Below are positions 1 to 6,744 of a DNA stretch of 25,538 nt, in pieces (the first letter of the stretch is position 1; each line of letters starts with the position of its first letter). This DNA comes from CAZVEV01 sp964625865 (GTDB taxonomy: Bacteria; Planctomycetota; Phycisphaerae; SM23-33). The stretch is taken from NCBI GenBank assembly GCA_964625865.1, contig CAZVEV010000058.1:1-25538 (forward strand), written 5' to 3'. Position numbers and translations under genes: made by a program. The notes beneath the pieces were generated by a model that worked only from the letters and a program-made list of their open reading frames with translations, was not told the DNA's origin and did not search any database.

Positions 1-20
1 TGCGTTGGCGGTCTGCTCAA

Positions 21-37
21 CGCGGCAAGATGCCGCG
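21..37. repeat. Short palindrome with AGA loop
   Basis: Arms CGCGGCA and TGCCGCG match perfectly around an AGA loop. It lies beyond the 3' end of the dehydrogenase gene. The same design (7-8 bp GC-rich arms, AGA loop) recurs at 21429-21447 inside the cusB-like gene, so this may be a dispersed palindromic repeat family rather than a terminator. No T-run follows on either strand. Confidence 0.5.
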
Positions 38-55
38 TCTACACTACCGGCCCGA

Positions 56-73
56 TCCCGACGTACATCGGGA
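56..73 (-). terminator. Possible hairpin after the dehydrogenase gene
   Basis: Perfect 6-bp arms TCCCGA and TCGGGA flank a 6-nt loop, 13 nt beyond the stop codon of the minus-strand dehydrogenase. There is no U-tract, so a factor-independent terminator is not proven; it could equally be one of the short palindromes common in this genome. Confidence 0.3.
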
Positions 74-86
74 CTCGGACGCAGTG

Positions 87-1037
87 CTAGTACGCCCCTT
101 CCTGTGCGGCGAACCCCGGCTCGCGGCCTTCCAGAACGGCCATGATGTCCTTCACGACCATGGACATGTTGGCCATCGCCTGCGGCACGCGGGCGGCGGT
201 GTGGGGGGTCAGGAAGACGTTATCCAGGCCGAACAGCGGGTAGTCCTCCGGCGGCGGCTCGGGGTCGTGACAGTCCACCGTTGCCGCCGACAGCCTGCCC
301 TCCCGAAGCGCATCGCCCAGGGCGGAATAGTCCACGCACGGGCCGCGGGCGGCGTTGATAAACTGGGCGCCGGGTTTGAACTGCGCCAGGGCCGCGGCGT
401 CGATCAGGCGCTCGGTCAGGTCCGTCAGCGGCACGTGGATGGTCACGATGTCGCTTTCGGCGTAGAGCGTGGGCTTGTCGACCGCGCGGGCCGGGTAGTC
501 CAGTTCGATGTCCAGGATGTCGTTGGTCAGCACGGTCATGCCCAGCCCCACCGCCGCCCGGCCCACGCGGCTGCCGATGCGCCCGATCCCGACGATGCCC
601 AGGGTCGCATCGGCGAGAAAGCGCCCGAACGCCCCCTTGCGCGCCGCGTGAAACGCCTGGTCGCTCATGTACCCCGACATCGGCCAGTAGAGGCGGTTCA
701 TTCGCAGGACCGCCGCCATCGTGTAGTCGACCACCGCCAGCGTGTTGGCCTCGGGCGTGTGGACGACCTCCACGCCGCGGGCGCGGCAGGCCGGCACGTC
801 GATGTTCTCCAGCGCCACACCCGCACGTCCCACGACCTTCAATCGCGGCGCGGCGTCCAGCAGGGCCTCGTTGACCTGCGTGTAGGTTCGCACGCAGAGC
901 CCGTCGGCCTGGCCTATCACGTTCAGGACGTCGTCAGGCGACGTGCGGATGATGTCGGCCCGTTCGCCCAGCCAGGCCACGGCCTCGTCATCCAGCGTCT
1001 CGCTGACGGCAACGGTGGGTCTGTCGGAATCGTTCAC
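87..1037 (-). CDS. D-2-hydroxyacid dehydrogenase, phosphoglycerate dehydrogenase type
   Basis: Predicted cytosolic NAD-dependent oxidoreductase of about 316 residues, acting on a 2-hydroxyacid such as 3-phosphoglycerate. The Rossmann motif GIVGIGRIGSRVG is clear, the catalytic Arg sits in NAARGPCVD, the acid in DPEPPPED and the His in LTPHTAA, in the order usual for the family. There is no C-terminal ACT domain, so it is a short single-unit form. The start chosen is GTG at 1037, which overlaps the stop of the upstream TPR gene by 4 nt (GTGA); the frame stays open much further upstream, but that part has no family sequence and overlaps the TPR gene. Translational coupling with the TPR gene is likely. 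The exact substrate (phosphoglycerate, glyoxylate or another 2-oxoacid) cannot be decided from sequence. Confidence 0.87.
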   Translation of the reverse strand: MNDSDRPTVAVSETLDDEAVAWLGERADIIRTSPDDVLNVIGQADGLCVRTYTQVNEALLDAAPRLKVVGRAGVALENIDVPACRARGVEVVHTPEANTLAVVDYTMAAVLRMNRLYWPMSGYMSDQAFHAARKGAFGRFLADATLGIVGIGRIGSRVGRAAVGLGMTVLTNDILDIELDYPARAVDKPTLYAESDIVTIHVPLTDLTERLIDAAALAQFKPGAQFINAARGPCVDYSALGDALREGRLSAATVDCHDPEPPPEDYPLFGLDNVFLTPHTAARVPQAMANMSMVVKDIMAVLEGREPGFAAQEGAY

Positions 1038-2371
1038 TGAGACTTCTTCCGTCGGGGCGTCAGGCGGACGCGGAGGCGGGCCCACAGGCCGTTGACGCCC
1101 AGCTTCTTCGACAGATCGCGGATGTTCTCGTCGTTGGGCGCCGCCGACATCGCGTGACGTATGTATCGCCGCGCGCGGACGATCTGCCCCCTCTGCATGT
1201 GGGCCAGCGCCAGGTTGTACAGCGCCAGCGCGTAGTCCGGCTTGAGCTTCAGGGCCCGGCGGCAGTGGGCGATGCCCTCGTCCAGCCGGTCCATCAGGAA
1301 GAAACTCACCCCCAGGTTGTGCTGCGCATGCGGATCGTCCGGCGCCAGCTTCACCAACTTGCGCCAGACCGCGTTGGCCTGCGCGCTCTGCCTGGCGTCC
1401 AGCAGGATCTGCCCCAGCGACCGGAGGCTGCGACGGTCGTCGCCGCAAACGCGCAGCTCGGCTTCGAACTGCTGCGACGCGCCGCGCCGCCTGCCCCGCC
1501 GCAAGAGCACCTCGCCCAGCTTCGCGTGCGCGCCCGGGAAGGCCCTGTCCAGGGACAGGACCTTGCGGAAGCGTTCCTCAGCCGCCGCAAGCTTGCCGCG
1601 CTGAAGGGACAACTCGCCCAGACCGTAGTAGGCGCCGGCGTGCCTGGTGTCGGTGGCGATGGCCCGGCGGAACTCGCCGTCCGCCTCGTCGTGGCGACCC
1701 ATCTCCGTCAGCAGTTCGCCCATGTCGACCAGGGTCTCGACGTCGTTGGGGTCGATCTCGACTTCCCGCCGGAAGTACTTCAGGGCCAGGCCCAGTTCGC
1801 CCTTGGCCCAGTGGCCTTCGGCAATCCGGGCGTTCGCCTGCGGGTGGGACGGGTCCAGCCGCAGCGTCTGGCGCCAGCAGTCGATGGCCTGATCGTACAT
1901 GCCTCGCGCGTACAGGCTGTTGCCGATGTTGTAGTAACACAGCGGGCATTCGTCCTGGATCTGGCGGGCGAGGTAGAACATCAACTCCGCCTTGCCGTGG
2001 TCGCCCATCTCCGTGTACGTGACGATCCGGTTGCAGTAGCTCGGCTCGTGCATCCAGTCGGTCTTTTCGATGCGGCCGAAGATGTCGAGCGCCTCGGCGT
2101 ACTTGCCCAATCGCGTCAGGTTCACGCCAAGGCAGTTCATCGCCTCGACGTCCTGCGGCGCCAGGTCCAGCGTCTGCTCGTAGGCCTTGCAGGCGTGGAC
2201 GTAGTCCTCCATCGCCTCCAGCGTCAGCGCGAGGTTGAAGTACCATCCGGGATCGTTGGGGTTAACCGCTATCGCCGCCTTCAACTCCGCCGCCGCTTCG
2301 GCCCAACGCCCCTGGTCGTAGAGTTCCTGTGCCCTTTCGACCCGCTGTTCTGCGTCAATCCATTCGTTCAT
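1034..2371 (-). CDS. Tetratricopeptide repeat protein
   Basis: A 445-residue protein built almost entirely of TPR units, about ten in tandem from residue 8 to 420, with the usual spacing of small and aromatic residues (for example WYFNLALTLEAMEDYVHA and CYYNIGNSLYARGMYDQA). It ends in a basic tail, RVRLTPRRKKSQ. There is no signal peptide or membrane segment, so it is probably a cytosolic scaffold for protein-protein contacts. A GGAAGGA ribosome site lies about 14 nt before the ATG. It is the first gene of a two-gene unit with the dehydrogenase and is divergent from the release-factor-like gene. TPR content says nothing specific about its partner; a regulatory or assembly role is only a guess. 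Confidence 0.85.
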   Translation of the reverse strand: MNEWIDAEQRVERAQELYDQGRWAEAAAELKAAIAVNPNDPGWYFNLALTLEAMEDYVHACKAYEQTLDLAPQDVEAMNCLGVNLTRLGKYAEALDIFGRIEKTDWMHEPSYCNRIVTYTEMGDHGKAELMFYLARQIQDECPLCYYNIGNSLYARGMYDQAIDCWRQTLRLDPSHPQANARIAEGHWAKGELGLALKYFRREVEIDPNDVETLVDMGELLTEMGRHDEADGEFRRAIATDTRHAGAYYGLGELSLQRGKLAAAEERFRKVLSLDRAFPGAHAKLGEVLLRRGRRRGASQQFEAELRVCGDDRRSLRSLGQILLDARQSAQANAVWRKLVKLAPDDPHAQHNLGVSFFLMDRLDEGIAHCRRALKLKPDYALALYNLALAHMQRGQIVRARRYIRHAMSAAPNDENIRDLSKKLGVNGLWARLRVRLTPRRKKSQ

Positions 2372-2436
2372 CGGAGCCGTCTGTCCTTCCCATCCGCGTC
2401 CGAGCTGCTGCCTGGGCCCGTCCGCAACGAGCGGCT

Positions 2437-2456
2437 ACCCGGAAAACTCACCGGGT
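2437..2456 (-). other. Stem-loop in the TPR gene leader
   Basis: Arms ACCCGG and CCGGGT flank an 8-nt AT-rich loop within the 236-nt divergent intergenic region 2372-2607. On the minus strand it would lie in the 5' leader of the TPR mRNA. I do not recognise a known riboswitch core; its role is unknown. Confidence 0.35.
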
Positions 2457-2537
2457 CACACCCGTGCTCGCTCGCCTCCATCCAACGATTTCATTGTATC
2501 TCAAGACGCCGAAATCCACAAGGTGCAAACCCGGCTC

Positions 2538-2568
2538 TTGACAGAAATACCGGTCTGTGAGGTACTGT
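2538..2568 (+). promoter_or_regulatory. Possible promoter of the release-factor-like gene
   Basis: A perfect -35 hexamer TTGACA (2538-2543) is followed after 19 nt by TACTGT (2563-2568), a weak -10. The spacing is long and the -10 poor, so this is a tentative promoter for the plus-strand pair starting at 2608. The rest of 2372-2607 shows no gene. Confidence 0.35.
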
Positions 2569-2607
2569 CGTGCTGGGCGAAGGGGCCTGCGAGGGCCCCG
2601 ACGAACG

Positions 2608-3153
2608 ATGAGAATGAGCGACGAGACGAACTATCTTGACCTCGACGACCGGGCCTTGCGGGCCCAGTGCGACGTGCATGTCTACAAGTCCTCGGGGCCC
2701 GGCGGACAGCACCGCAACAAGGTCTCCTCGGCCGTCAGGTTCGCCCACCGTCCCACCGGACTGACCGCGCATGCAGACGAGAGCCGCTCCCAGCACGACA
2801 ACCGGCGAAAGGCCATGCGGCGGCTGCGTATGAAGATCGCCTGCCACTGTCGCCGTCCCTTCGACGCCTCGGCCGAACTGCCCCCCCTTCTCGCCGAGTG
2901 CATCTTCACCCCGCGCGGGCGCGGGGCGGGCAAGCTCAAACGCATGGCCATCGGGCGAAAGGACCACCGGTTCTGGCCCGTCGCGGCGGTCCTGCTGGAC
3001 CTGCTCGAAGCCCGCGACGGCGCCCTGGCCGAGGCGGCGGCGCTGCTGGGCATCTCCACCGGGAACCTGGCGACCCTCCTCAAGAGCGACCGTCATCTCC
3101 TCGCCGCCGCCCAGCAGATCCGCAAGAACCACGGCCACAAGCCCATCACGTGA
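2608..3153 (+). CDS. Class I release-factor-like GGQ domain protein
   Basis: A 181-residue protein with the peptidyl-tRNA hydrolysis signature of class I release factors: SSGPGGQHRNKVSSAVRF at about residues 29-46, with the catalytic GGQ loop. The stop-codon-recognition domain (PxT or SPF) of RF1/RF2 is absent, as in stand-alone GGQ proteins such as ArfB, so a codon-independent ribosome rescue role is the natural inference. It is longer than ArfB. After the basic segment near residue 75 there is a C-terminal part of about 100 residues ending in a helix-turn-helix-like stretch (AEAAALLGISTGNLATLLKSD, about 143-163). Start options are ATG at 2608 or 2614. The isomerase-like gene follows after 10 nt. 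Confidence 0.82.
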   Translation: MRMSDETNYLDLDDRALRAQCDVHVYKSSGPGGQHRNKVSSAVRFAHRPTGLTAHADESRSQHDNRRKAMRRLRMKIACHCRRPFDASAELPPLLAECIFTPRGRGAGKLKRMAIGRKDHRFWPVAAVLLDLLEARDGALAEAAALLGISTGNLATLLKSDRHLLAAAQQIRKNHGHKPIT

Positions 3154-3163
3154 GGGCCCCACC

Positions 3164-3961
3164 ATGATGCTCTCGATGACGACCGACTACGCAGCCGACA
3201 CGGGCGACCCGTCACCGTATCTTCGCCGCATCGCTGAAGCCGGCTTCTCCCACGTCCACTGGTGCCATCACTGGAACACCGACTTCCTCTACTCCCGGTG
3301 GGAGATCGAGCAGATCGCAACGTGGCTGGAGGAGTTCGGCCTGCGCCTGCTCGATCTTCACGGGTCGGCCGGCCAGGAGAAGAACTGGGCCTCGCCGCGG
3401 ACCCACGAGCGACTGGCCGGCGTGGAACTGGTCGCCAACCGCATCGACATGACCGCACGGCTCGGCGCCGACGTGGTGGTCATGCACGTCCCGAACGATC
3501 CCGCTTCGACGCCCGTCCGGAAGAGCCTCGATGAACTCGAACCCTTCGCGAAAGAGCGGAACGTCCGCCTGGCCATCGAGAATACCCGGAACTGCGATGC
3601 CCTGCGCGCCCTCCTCGCCGAGTACGGCCCCGACTACCTCGGACTGTGCTACGACTCCGGCCACGGCAACATGAGCCCTGACGGCCTGGACACCCTCGAC
3701 GAAATGAAGGACCGCCTGATCGCCGTTCACCTGCACGACAACGACGGCCGGACCGACCAGCACAACCTGCCCTTCTCGGGAACGACGGACTGGCCGCGCC
3801 TGGCCCGACTCGTCGCCCGGTCCGCCTATACCGGGTGTGTCAGTCTCGAGTCCAACATGCGCCACCACTGCGACTATGACGACGAGGAGGCGTTTCTGGC
3901 CGCCGCCTTCGCAGCCGCCACGCGCCTGGCGGCGATGGTCGAAGCCCAACGCCCATCGTGA
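3164..3961 (+). CDS. Sugar phosphate isomerase/epimerase-like TIM-barrel protein
   Basis: A 265-residue protein of the xylose-isomerase-like TIM-barrel (AP endonuclease family 2) superfamily. Likely metal ligands appear in the family order: His in VVMHVP, Glu in LAIENTR, Asp and His in CYDSGHGN, His in VHLHDNDG and Glu near the C-terminus in VSLESN. The typical product is a cytosolic sugar or sugar-phosphate isomerase or epimerase, but members also include endonucleases and dehydratases, so the substrate is open. It follows the GGQ gene by 10 nt and is probably co-transcribed. Alternative starts are ATG at 3167 and 3176. No obvious functional link to the release-factor-like gene is visible. 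Confidence 0.83.
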   Translation: MMLSMTTDYAADTGDPSPYLRRIAEAGFSHVHWCHHWNTDFLYSRWEIEQIATWLEEFGLRLLDLHGSAGQEKNWASPRTHERLAGVELVANRIDMTARLGADVVVMHVPNDPASTPVRKSLDELEPFAKERNVRLAIENTRNCDALRALLAEYGPDYLGLCYDSGHGNMSPDGLDTLDEMKDRLIAVHLHDNDGRTDQHNLPFSGTTDWPRLARLVARSAYTGCVSLESNMRHHCDYDDEEAFLAAAFAAATRLAAMVEAQRPS

Positions 3962-3990
3962 ATGCCCCCGGACGCCCACGTGGCCCGTTG

Positions 3991-4019
3991 TTGACAGGCG
4001 ACAAATCGTGGGCTATCCT
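3991..4019 (+). promoter_or_regulatory. tRNA-Leu promoter
   Basis: TTGACA (3991-3996), a 17-nt spacer and TATCCT (4014-4019) form a near-consensus sigma-70-type promoter about 40 nt before the tRNA. A 7-bp inverted repeat, GCCCACG (3974-3980) and CGTGGGC (4007-4013), brackets the -35 box and spacer and may matter for regulation or for ending the upstream operon. Confidence 0.75.
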
Positions 4020-5608
4020 CTGACTCGCACAAGCCGCGCAGCCGCACGCGCGCAGCCCAGCCGGAGTGGCGGAATTGGCAGACGCGCGGGATTCAAAATC
4101 CCGTGGCCGCAAGGTCGTGTGGGTTCGAGTCCCACCTCCGGCAGTAACGGCTTCGATTGACAATCGTTGTCAGAAGTCGCCAAAACCCCTGGTTTCCGGG
4201 GGTTTTTCGTTGCGCGGAGGTCGCCGCCCTCAAAAGGGCGGTCTTGCCAGCCCTTGCCAGGATTCGTCCCGTTTGTGCATGGTGAGTCAGAAAACTTGCG
4301 CCTTTTTGTGCGCCTTCCTGCGCCGTCCCCGGCTGGCCCGTCGGTGCCCGTTGCCGCGAGTTGGACCGCTTCGGCTGACTCGACCGGCACGGCGGGCAGG
4401 CTCTCGACCGCCCGCGCCAAATCGCCGATGACCACGTGCGAGTAAGTGTTCATCGTCAGGTCGATCGTGCTGTGCCGCGCCAGGGCCTGGGCATCCTTCG
4501 GGTACACACCCACTCGGGCGAGGTTGGAGATGAACGTGTGCCGCAGACTGTGGAAGTCGGCGTATCGGCCGGAGCGGTCCTTGTACGGCACCCCGGCCAC
4601 TTCGAGATCGGCTTTGATCATCGCCGCGCCGGCCCGGCTTCGCGCCCACGAGCCCGACCACAGCCTCTTGCCCGGCGCCTTGCCGGACAGGAAGTCCCGC
4701 ATCTGCTCGGCCACGTCCGACCGTAGCGGCAAGACAGCTTCCTCGCCGTTCTTCGTGTAGCCGCCAAGGCAATGCACGGTTTGCGTCCCTGAGTCGAGGT
4801 CGAAGGACTCGGGTGTCAGCGAGGCCAACTCGCTCGCCCGCAGCCCGGTGTTGGCCGCCAGCATGTACAGCATCGCACGGTCCGCCCCGGCCAAGCCGCG
4901 GAAGACCTGGCCCGAGCCGCGCGTCGCCGCGATGAGCGCCGCGAACTCGTCATCGGTCAGGTTCCGTCGCCGCCGCTTCTTGTCCGACTCGGTGACCTTC
5001 AAGGCCTTCAGCCCGGCGATGGGGTTCTGTTCGACCCGACGGTCGGCGACCAGCCAGCGTGAGAAGTTCCGTACCGCCCGGAGATAATGGTTGGAGGATG
5101 ACACGCTCAATCCGTCCCGCCGCAGACCTGCAAGGCAGGCTTCGACGCGGCCGGGCGTGATGTCGGCGATGACGTTGGCCTTGATCGCTGTGAATACCTT
5201 CCGGCAGCGTTCGACGGTGCGGTCGATGTGGTCAGTGGTGTTGCCCTTGGCTTCCAGGTGGGCCTCGAAGTCAACGAGATGCTCTTCCAGCGGCCGCTTG
5301 CGGTGGTCGCCCATGGGGTCCAGCAGACCGGCCTGTCCCCGCTCAAGCTTGGTGATGAGTTCGATCTCCAGCGCCTGCGAGGCGGTCTTGTCCGTGTACG
5401 CCTTCCACTCCAGCGGCTTGCCGTCGGAGTCCTTCAGGCGAACGTACCAATGCCGCGACTCGCAGACGATGCGGTCGCCCTTCTCGTTCAGGGGCCGCGT
5501 ATGCGTCGTGCCACGCGTGTTCGTCCAACGGGCAAACCGCCGGCCGTTGCGTGTGATGATCTTCGCGTCTTTCGGAATCGCTCTGTAGTGGTGTCGTTTC
5601 GTCAGCAT
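4013..5608 (-). CDS. int: Tyrosine recombinase / integrase
   Basis: A 531-residue site-specific recombinase expected to integrate and excise the element at tRNA-Leu. An N-terminal arm-binding-like region and a SAM-like core-binding domain (about 110-200) precede the catalytic domain. The catalytic residues are visible in order: Arg257 (NTGLRASEL), His353-x-x-Arg356 (HSLRHTF), His379 (ARHS) and nucleophile Tyr389 (MNTYSH). AAAGGA lies about 9 nt before the ATG. The tail is unusual: 142 residues follow Tyr389, about residues 489-516 are the antisense translation of the whole tRNA-Leu, and the stop lies in the tRNA promoter spacer. The last part is therefore fixed by the host target, not by protein function, and the natural product may be shorter if transcription ends at the hairpin at 4182-4207. 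Confidence 0.92.
   Translation of the reverse strand: MLTKRHHYRAIPKDAKIITRNGRRFARWTNTRGTTHTRPLNEKGDRIVCESRHWYVRLKDSDGKPLEWKAYTDKTASQALEIELITKLERGQAGLLDPMGDHRKRPLEEHLVDFEAHLEAKGNTTDHIDRTVERCRKVFTAIKANVIADITPGRVEACLAGLRRDGLSVSSSNHYLRAVRNFSRWLVADRRVEQNPIAGLKALKVTESDKKRRRRNLTDDEFAALIAATRGSGQVFRGLAGADRAMLYMLAANTGLRASELASLTPESFDLDSGTQTVHCLGGYTKNGEEAVLPLRSDVAEQMRDFLSGKAPGKRLWSGSWARSRAGAAMIKADLEVAGVPYKDRSGRYADFHSLRHTFISNLARVGVYPKDAQALARHSTIDLTMNTYSHVVIGDLARAVESLPAVPVESAEAVQLAATGTDGPAGDGAGRRTKRRKFSDSPCTNGTNPGKGWQDRPFEGGDLRATKNPRKPGVLATSDNDCQSKPLLPEVGLEPTRPCGHGILNPARLPIPPLRLGCARAAARLVRVRG
4060..4143 (+). tRNA. tRNA-Leu (anticodon CAA)
   Basis: An 84-nt tRNA with a perfect 7-bp acceptor stem (GCCGGAG with CTCCGGC), discriminator A at 4143, anticodon stem CGGGA/TCCCG around loop TTCAAAA (anticodon CAA, reads UUG), a long variable arm typical of tRNA-Leu, and T-arm GTGGG-TTCGAGT-CCCAC. 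The 3' CCA is not encoded. Its 3' end is the integration target of the adjacent element: the integrase gene points at it from downstream and the element has left the tRNA intact. Confidence 0.97.
4158..4172. repeat. Inverted repeat beside the att region
   Basis: Perfect arms TGACAA and TTGTCA around TCG, starting 15 nt after the tRNA end. The position suggests a recombinase or accessory-factor site next to the attachment core, but that is only inferred from location. Confidence 0.4.
4182..4207 (+). terminator. Terminator of the tRNA-Leu transcript
   Basis: AAAACCCC and GGGGTTTT form the outer stem; inner TGG/CCG pairs (one G-T wobble) extend it to about 11 bp with a TTT loop, followed by a plus-strand T-run. 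It is a good intrinsic terminator for the tRNA. In the other direction it falls inside the integrase reading frame and has a weaker T-tract (TTTTGG), so some integrase transcripts might also end here. Confidence 0.75.
4243..4260. repeat. Direct repeats CTTGCCAG, 10-bp period
   Basis: Two CTTGCCAG copies (4243-4250 and 4253-4260) lie one helical turn apart, about 100 nt inside the element end. They resemble the TTGCC core of the repeats in the integrase promoter (minus strand). They might be integrase arm-type sites, but they also encode part of the integrase tail. Confidence 0.3.
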
Positions 5609-5640
5609 TGTAAGTCCTTTTTCCGTTTCGCCTTATCTCA

Positions 5641-5669
5641 ATTCTAGCTCAGTAAGGCAGGTAAGGCAA
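5641..5669 (-). promoter_or_regulatory. Integrase promoter
   Basis: On the minus strand TTGCCT (5669-5664), a 17-nt spacer and TAGAAT (5646-5641) give a good sigma-70-type promoter just over 30 nt before the integrase ATG. The -35 box and spacer carry a tandem direct repeat, which suggests control by a bound protein. Confidence 0.65.
5652..5668. repeat. Tandem GTAAGGCA repeats in the integrase promoter
   Basis: Exact copies of GTAAGGCA at 5652-5659 and 5661-5668, period 9 nt, cover the -35 element and most of the spacer. They are candidates for an operator or an integrase/excisionase binding site. Confidence 0.5.
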
Positions 5670-5690
5670 GCATTTTCAGTATGTTACAAC

Positions 5691-6355
5691 TCAGTTCTCG
5701 GCGTATCCGCGCGGCGCTCGGCCGACCTGGGCCCAGGCAATTGCCTCGGCGTCCGTCTGGGACAACCCGCCTTCGGTCACACAGATACCCACTCGTTCGT
5801 CCCACTCGTCCCGCTCGTCGGCGTCGAGGTCGTCAAGCTGGCGTACAACACCGTCCGCACCGTCCGGAGATGCTTGGAACGCATTGTCAAACAGGGAGAT
5901 ATCGGTCGGACGGTCCTCTCCAGCCGCCGCGACCACGCCGTCCGAACCGTCCGTCCGGGCCAACGTAATCAGTCGCTTGCGTGTCTTGCCACTGCCACGG
6001 TCGAAGGAGACATCCAGCCCGGTGCGGCGCAAGTTCGGCGCCACGCGGCGCAAGTCACCGGAGATCTTGCGAGCCGACTTCGGCCAGTCCTTGCGACGCT
6101 GGGTTTTCTCGTCAACGACGCCCTCCACGGCGGCCAGGAGTTCCGTGGACGTCCCCTGCCAGAACTGTCGATCTGCCATGAACTGCTGGACGGCCAATCC
6201 CACGAGCGACGCCTCCATGGCCGTCTCGTTCGCCGAAGACCGATTGTCTGTATAGGCGTTCAGGAACGTGCCCGCGGCCCAGCCCAGTCCGGCTTCGCAG
6301 GCAGTGACCCAGACAGCGAAGTCGGCCAAGGGCGAACTATCCGTCCAATGCTTGA
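5691..6355 (-). pseudogene. 3' remnant of a phage/plasmid primase-helicase-like gene
   Basis: The frame carries what looks like the C-terminal domain of large AAA/primase-type replication proteins of prophages and islands: PLADFAVWVTACEAGLGW, a segment with WQGTSTELLAAV, then DWPKSARKISGDLRRVAP and LRRTGLDVSF, followed by an acidic tail. The ATPase and primase parts that should precede it are missing. Upstream of about 6355 the frame stays open to an ATG at 6437, but that stretch does not fit the family and overlaps an opposite-strand fragment, so I treat this as a 5'-truncated gene. Family assignment rests on remembered motif patterns. It lies just upstream of the integrase promoter, consistent with a former replication module. 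Confidence 0.6.
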
Positions 6356-6357
6356 GC

Positions 6358-6720
6358 ATCAAGGTCCTCACAGAAAAGGAAGCGGCGTTCAATCTGGCAT
6401 ATGACCGGACCACGATGCGGAAGGCCGACAGGTTCACGGTCTATCGAGGGACGCCGGGGAAGCGCATCGACAAACTCGCCGCCGCGGCGCCGAAATTCCA
6501 GAAGGAGCTGGCAAGCGTATTCAAGAAGAACAAGAGCAGTGACCGAGTTTTGCTCAGGCACTACGAGGAGGGGGCGTACACGAATTTCATCGTGTACCAC
6601 GAGAAGCGAACGAAGGCCGAACTTATTTTCAAGGGCAGGAGGACCAGCCCCAGCGTTGGGCCCCTGACTTGCCGCTATTGTCTGCTCGTGGCCCGTGCAG
6701 GTCAATGCCGCTGCGGACAA
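6358..6720 (+). pseudogene. Opposite-strand gene fragment of unknown function
   Basis: A plus-strand open stretch with protein-like composition, rich in Lys, Phe and Tyr and clearly unlike a GC-shadow frame, for example DRFTVYRGTPGKRIDKL, KFQKELASVFKKNKSSDR and YTNFIVYHEKRTKAELIF. The sequence already looks coherent before the first in-frame ATG (6415) and there is no ribosome site. It seems to lose coherence after about 6690, where the frame merely shadows the minus-strand gene at 6745. I read it as an internal or C-terminal piece of a gene inserted tail to tail beside the primase remnant. I do not recognise the family. Confidence 0.4.
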
Positions 6721-6744
6721 TACACTCGCGAGGGTACCCGCGTC

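Noticed and set aside
1038..1448. Upstream extension of the dehydrogenase frame
   Set aside because: The extension overlaps the TPR gene, has shadow composition and no family similarity; GTG at 1037 fits the 4-nt overlap.
2372..2480. Possible riboswitch in the TPR gene leader
   Set aside because: The hairpin and GC-rich surroundings do not match the cores of the c-di-GMP, SAM or cobalamin classes that I compared from memory.
4066..4431. Plus-strand frame starting in the tRNA (MAELADARDSKSRGRK)
   Set aside because: This is a common artefact of translating a tRNA-Leu gene; it opposes the integrase and has no ribosome site.
6401..6437. ATG at 6437 as the true start of the primase-like gene
   Set aside because: The codons between 6437 and about 6355 do not fit the family and overlap the opposite-strand fragment; the expected ATPase part is missing.
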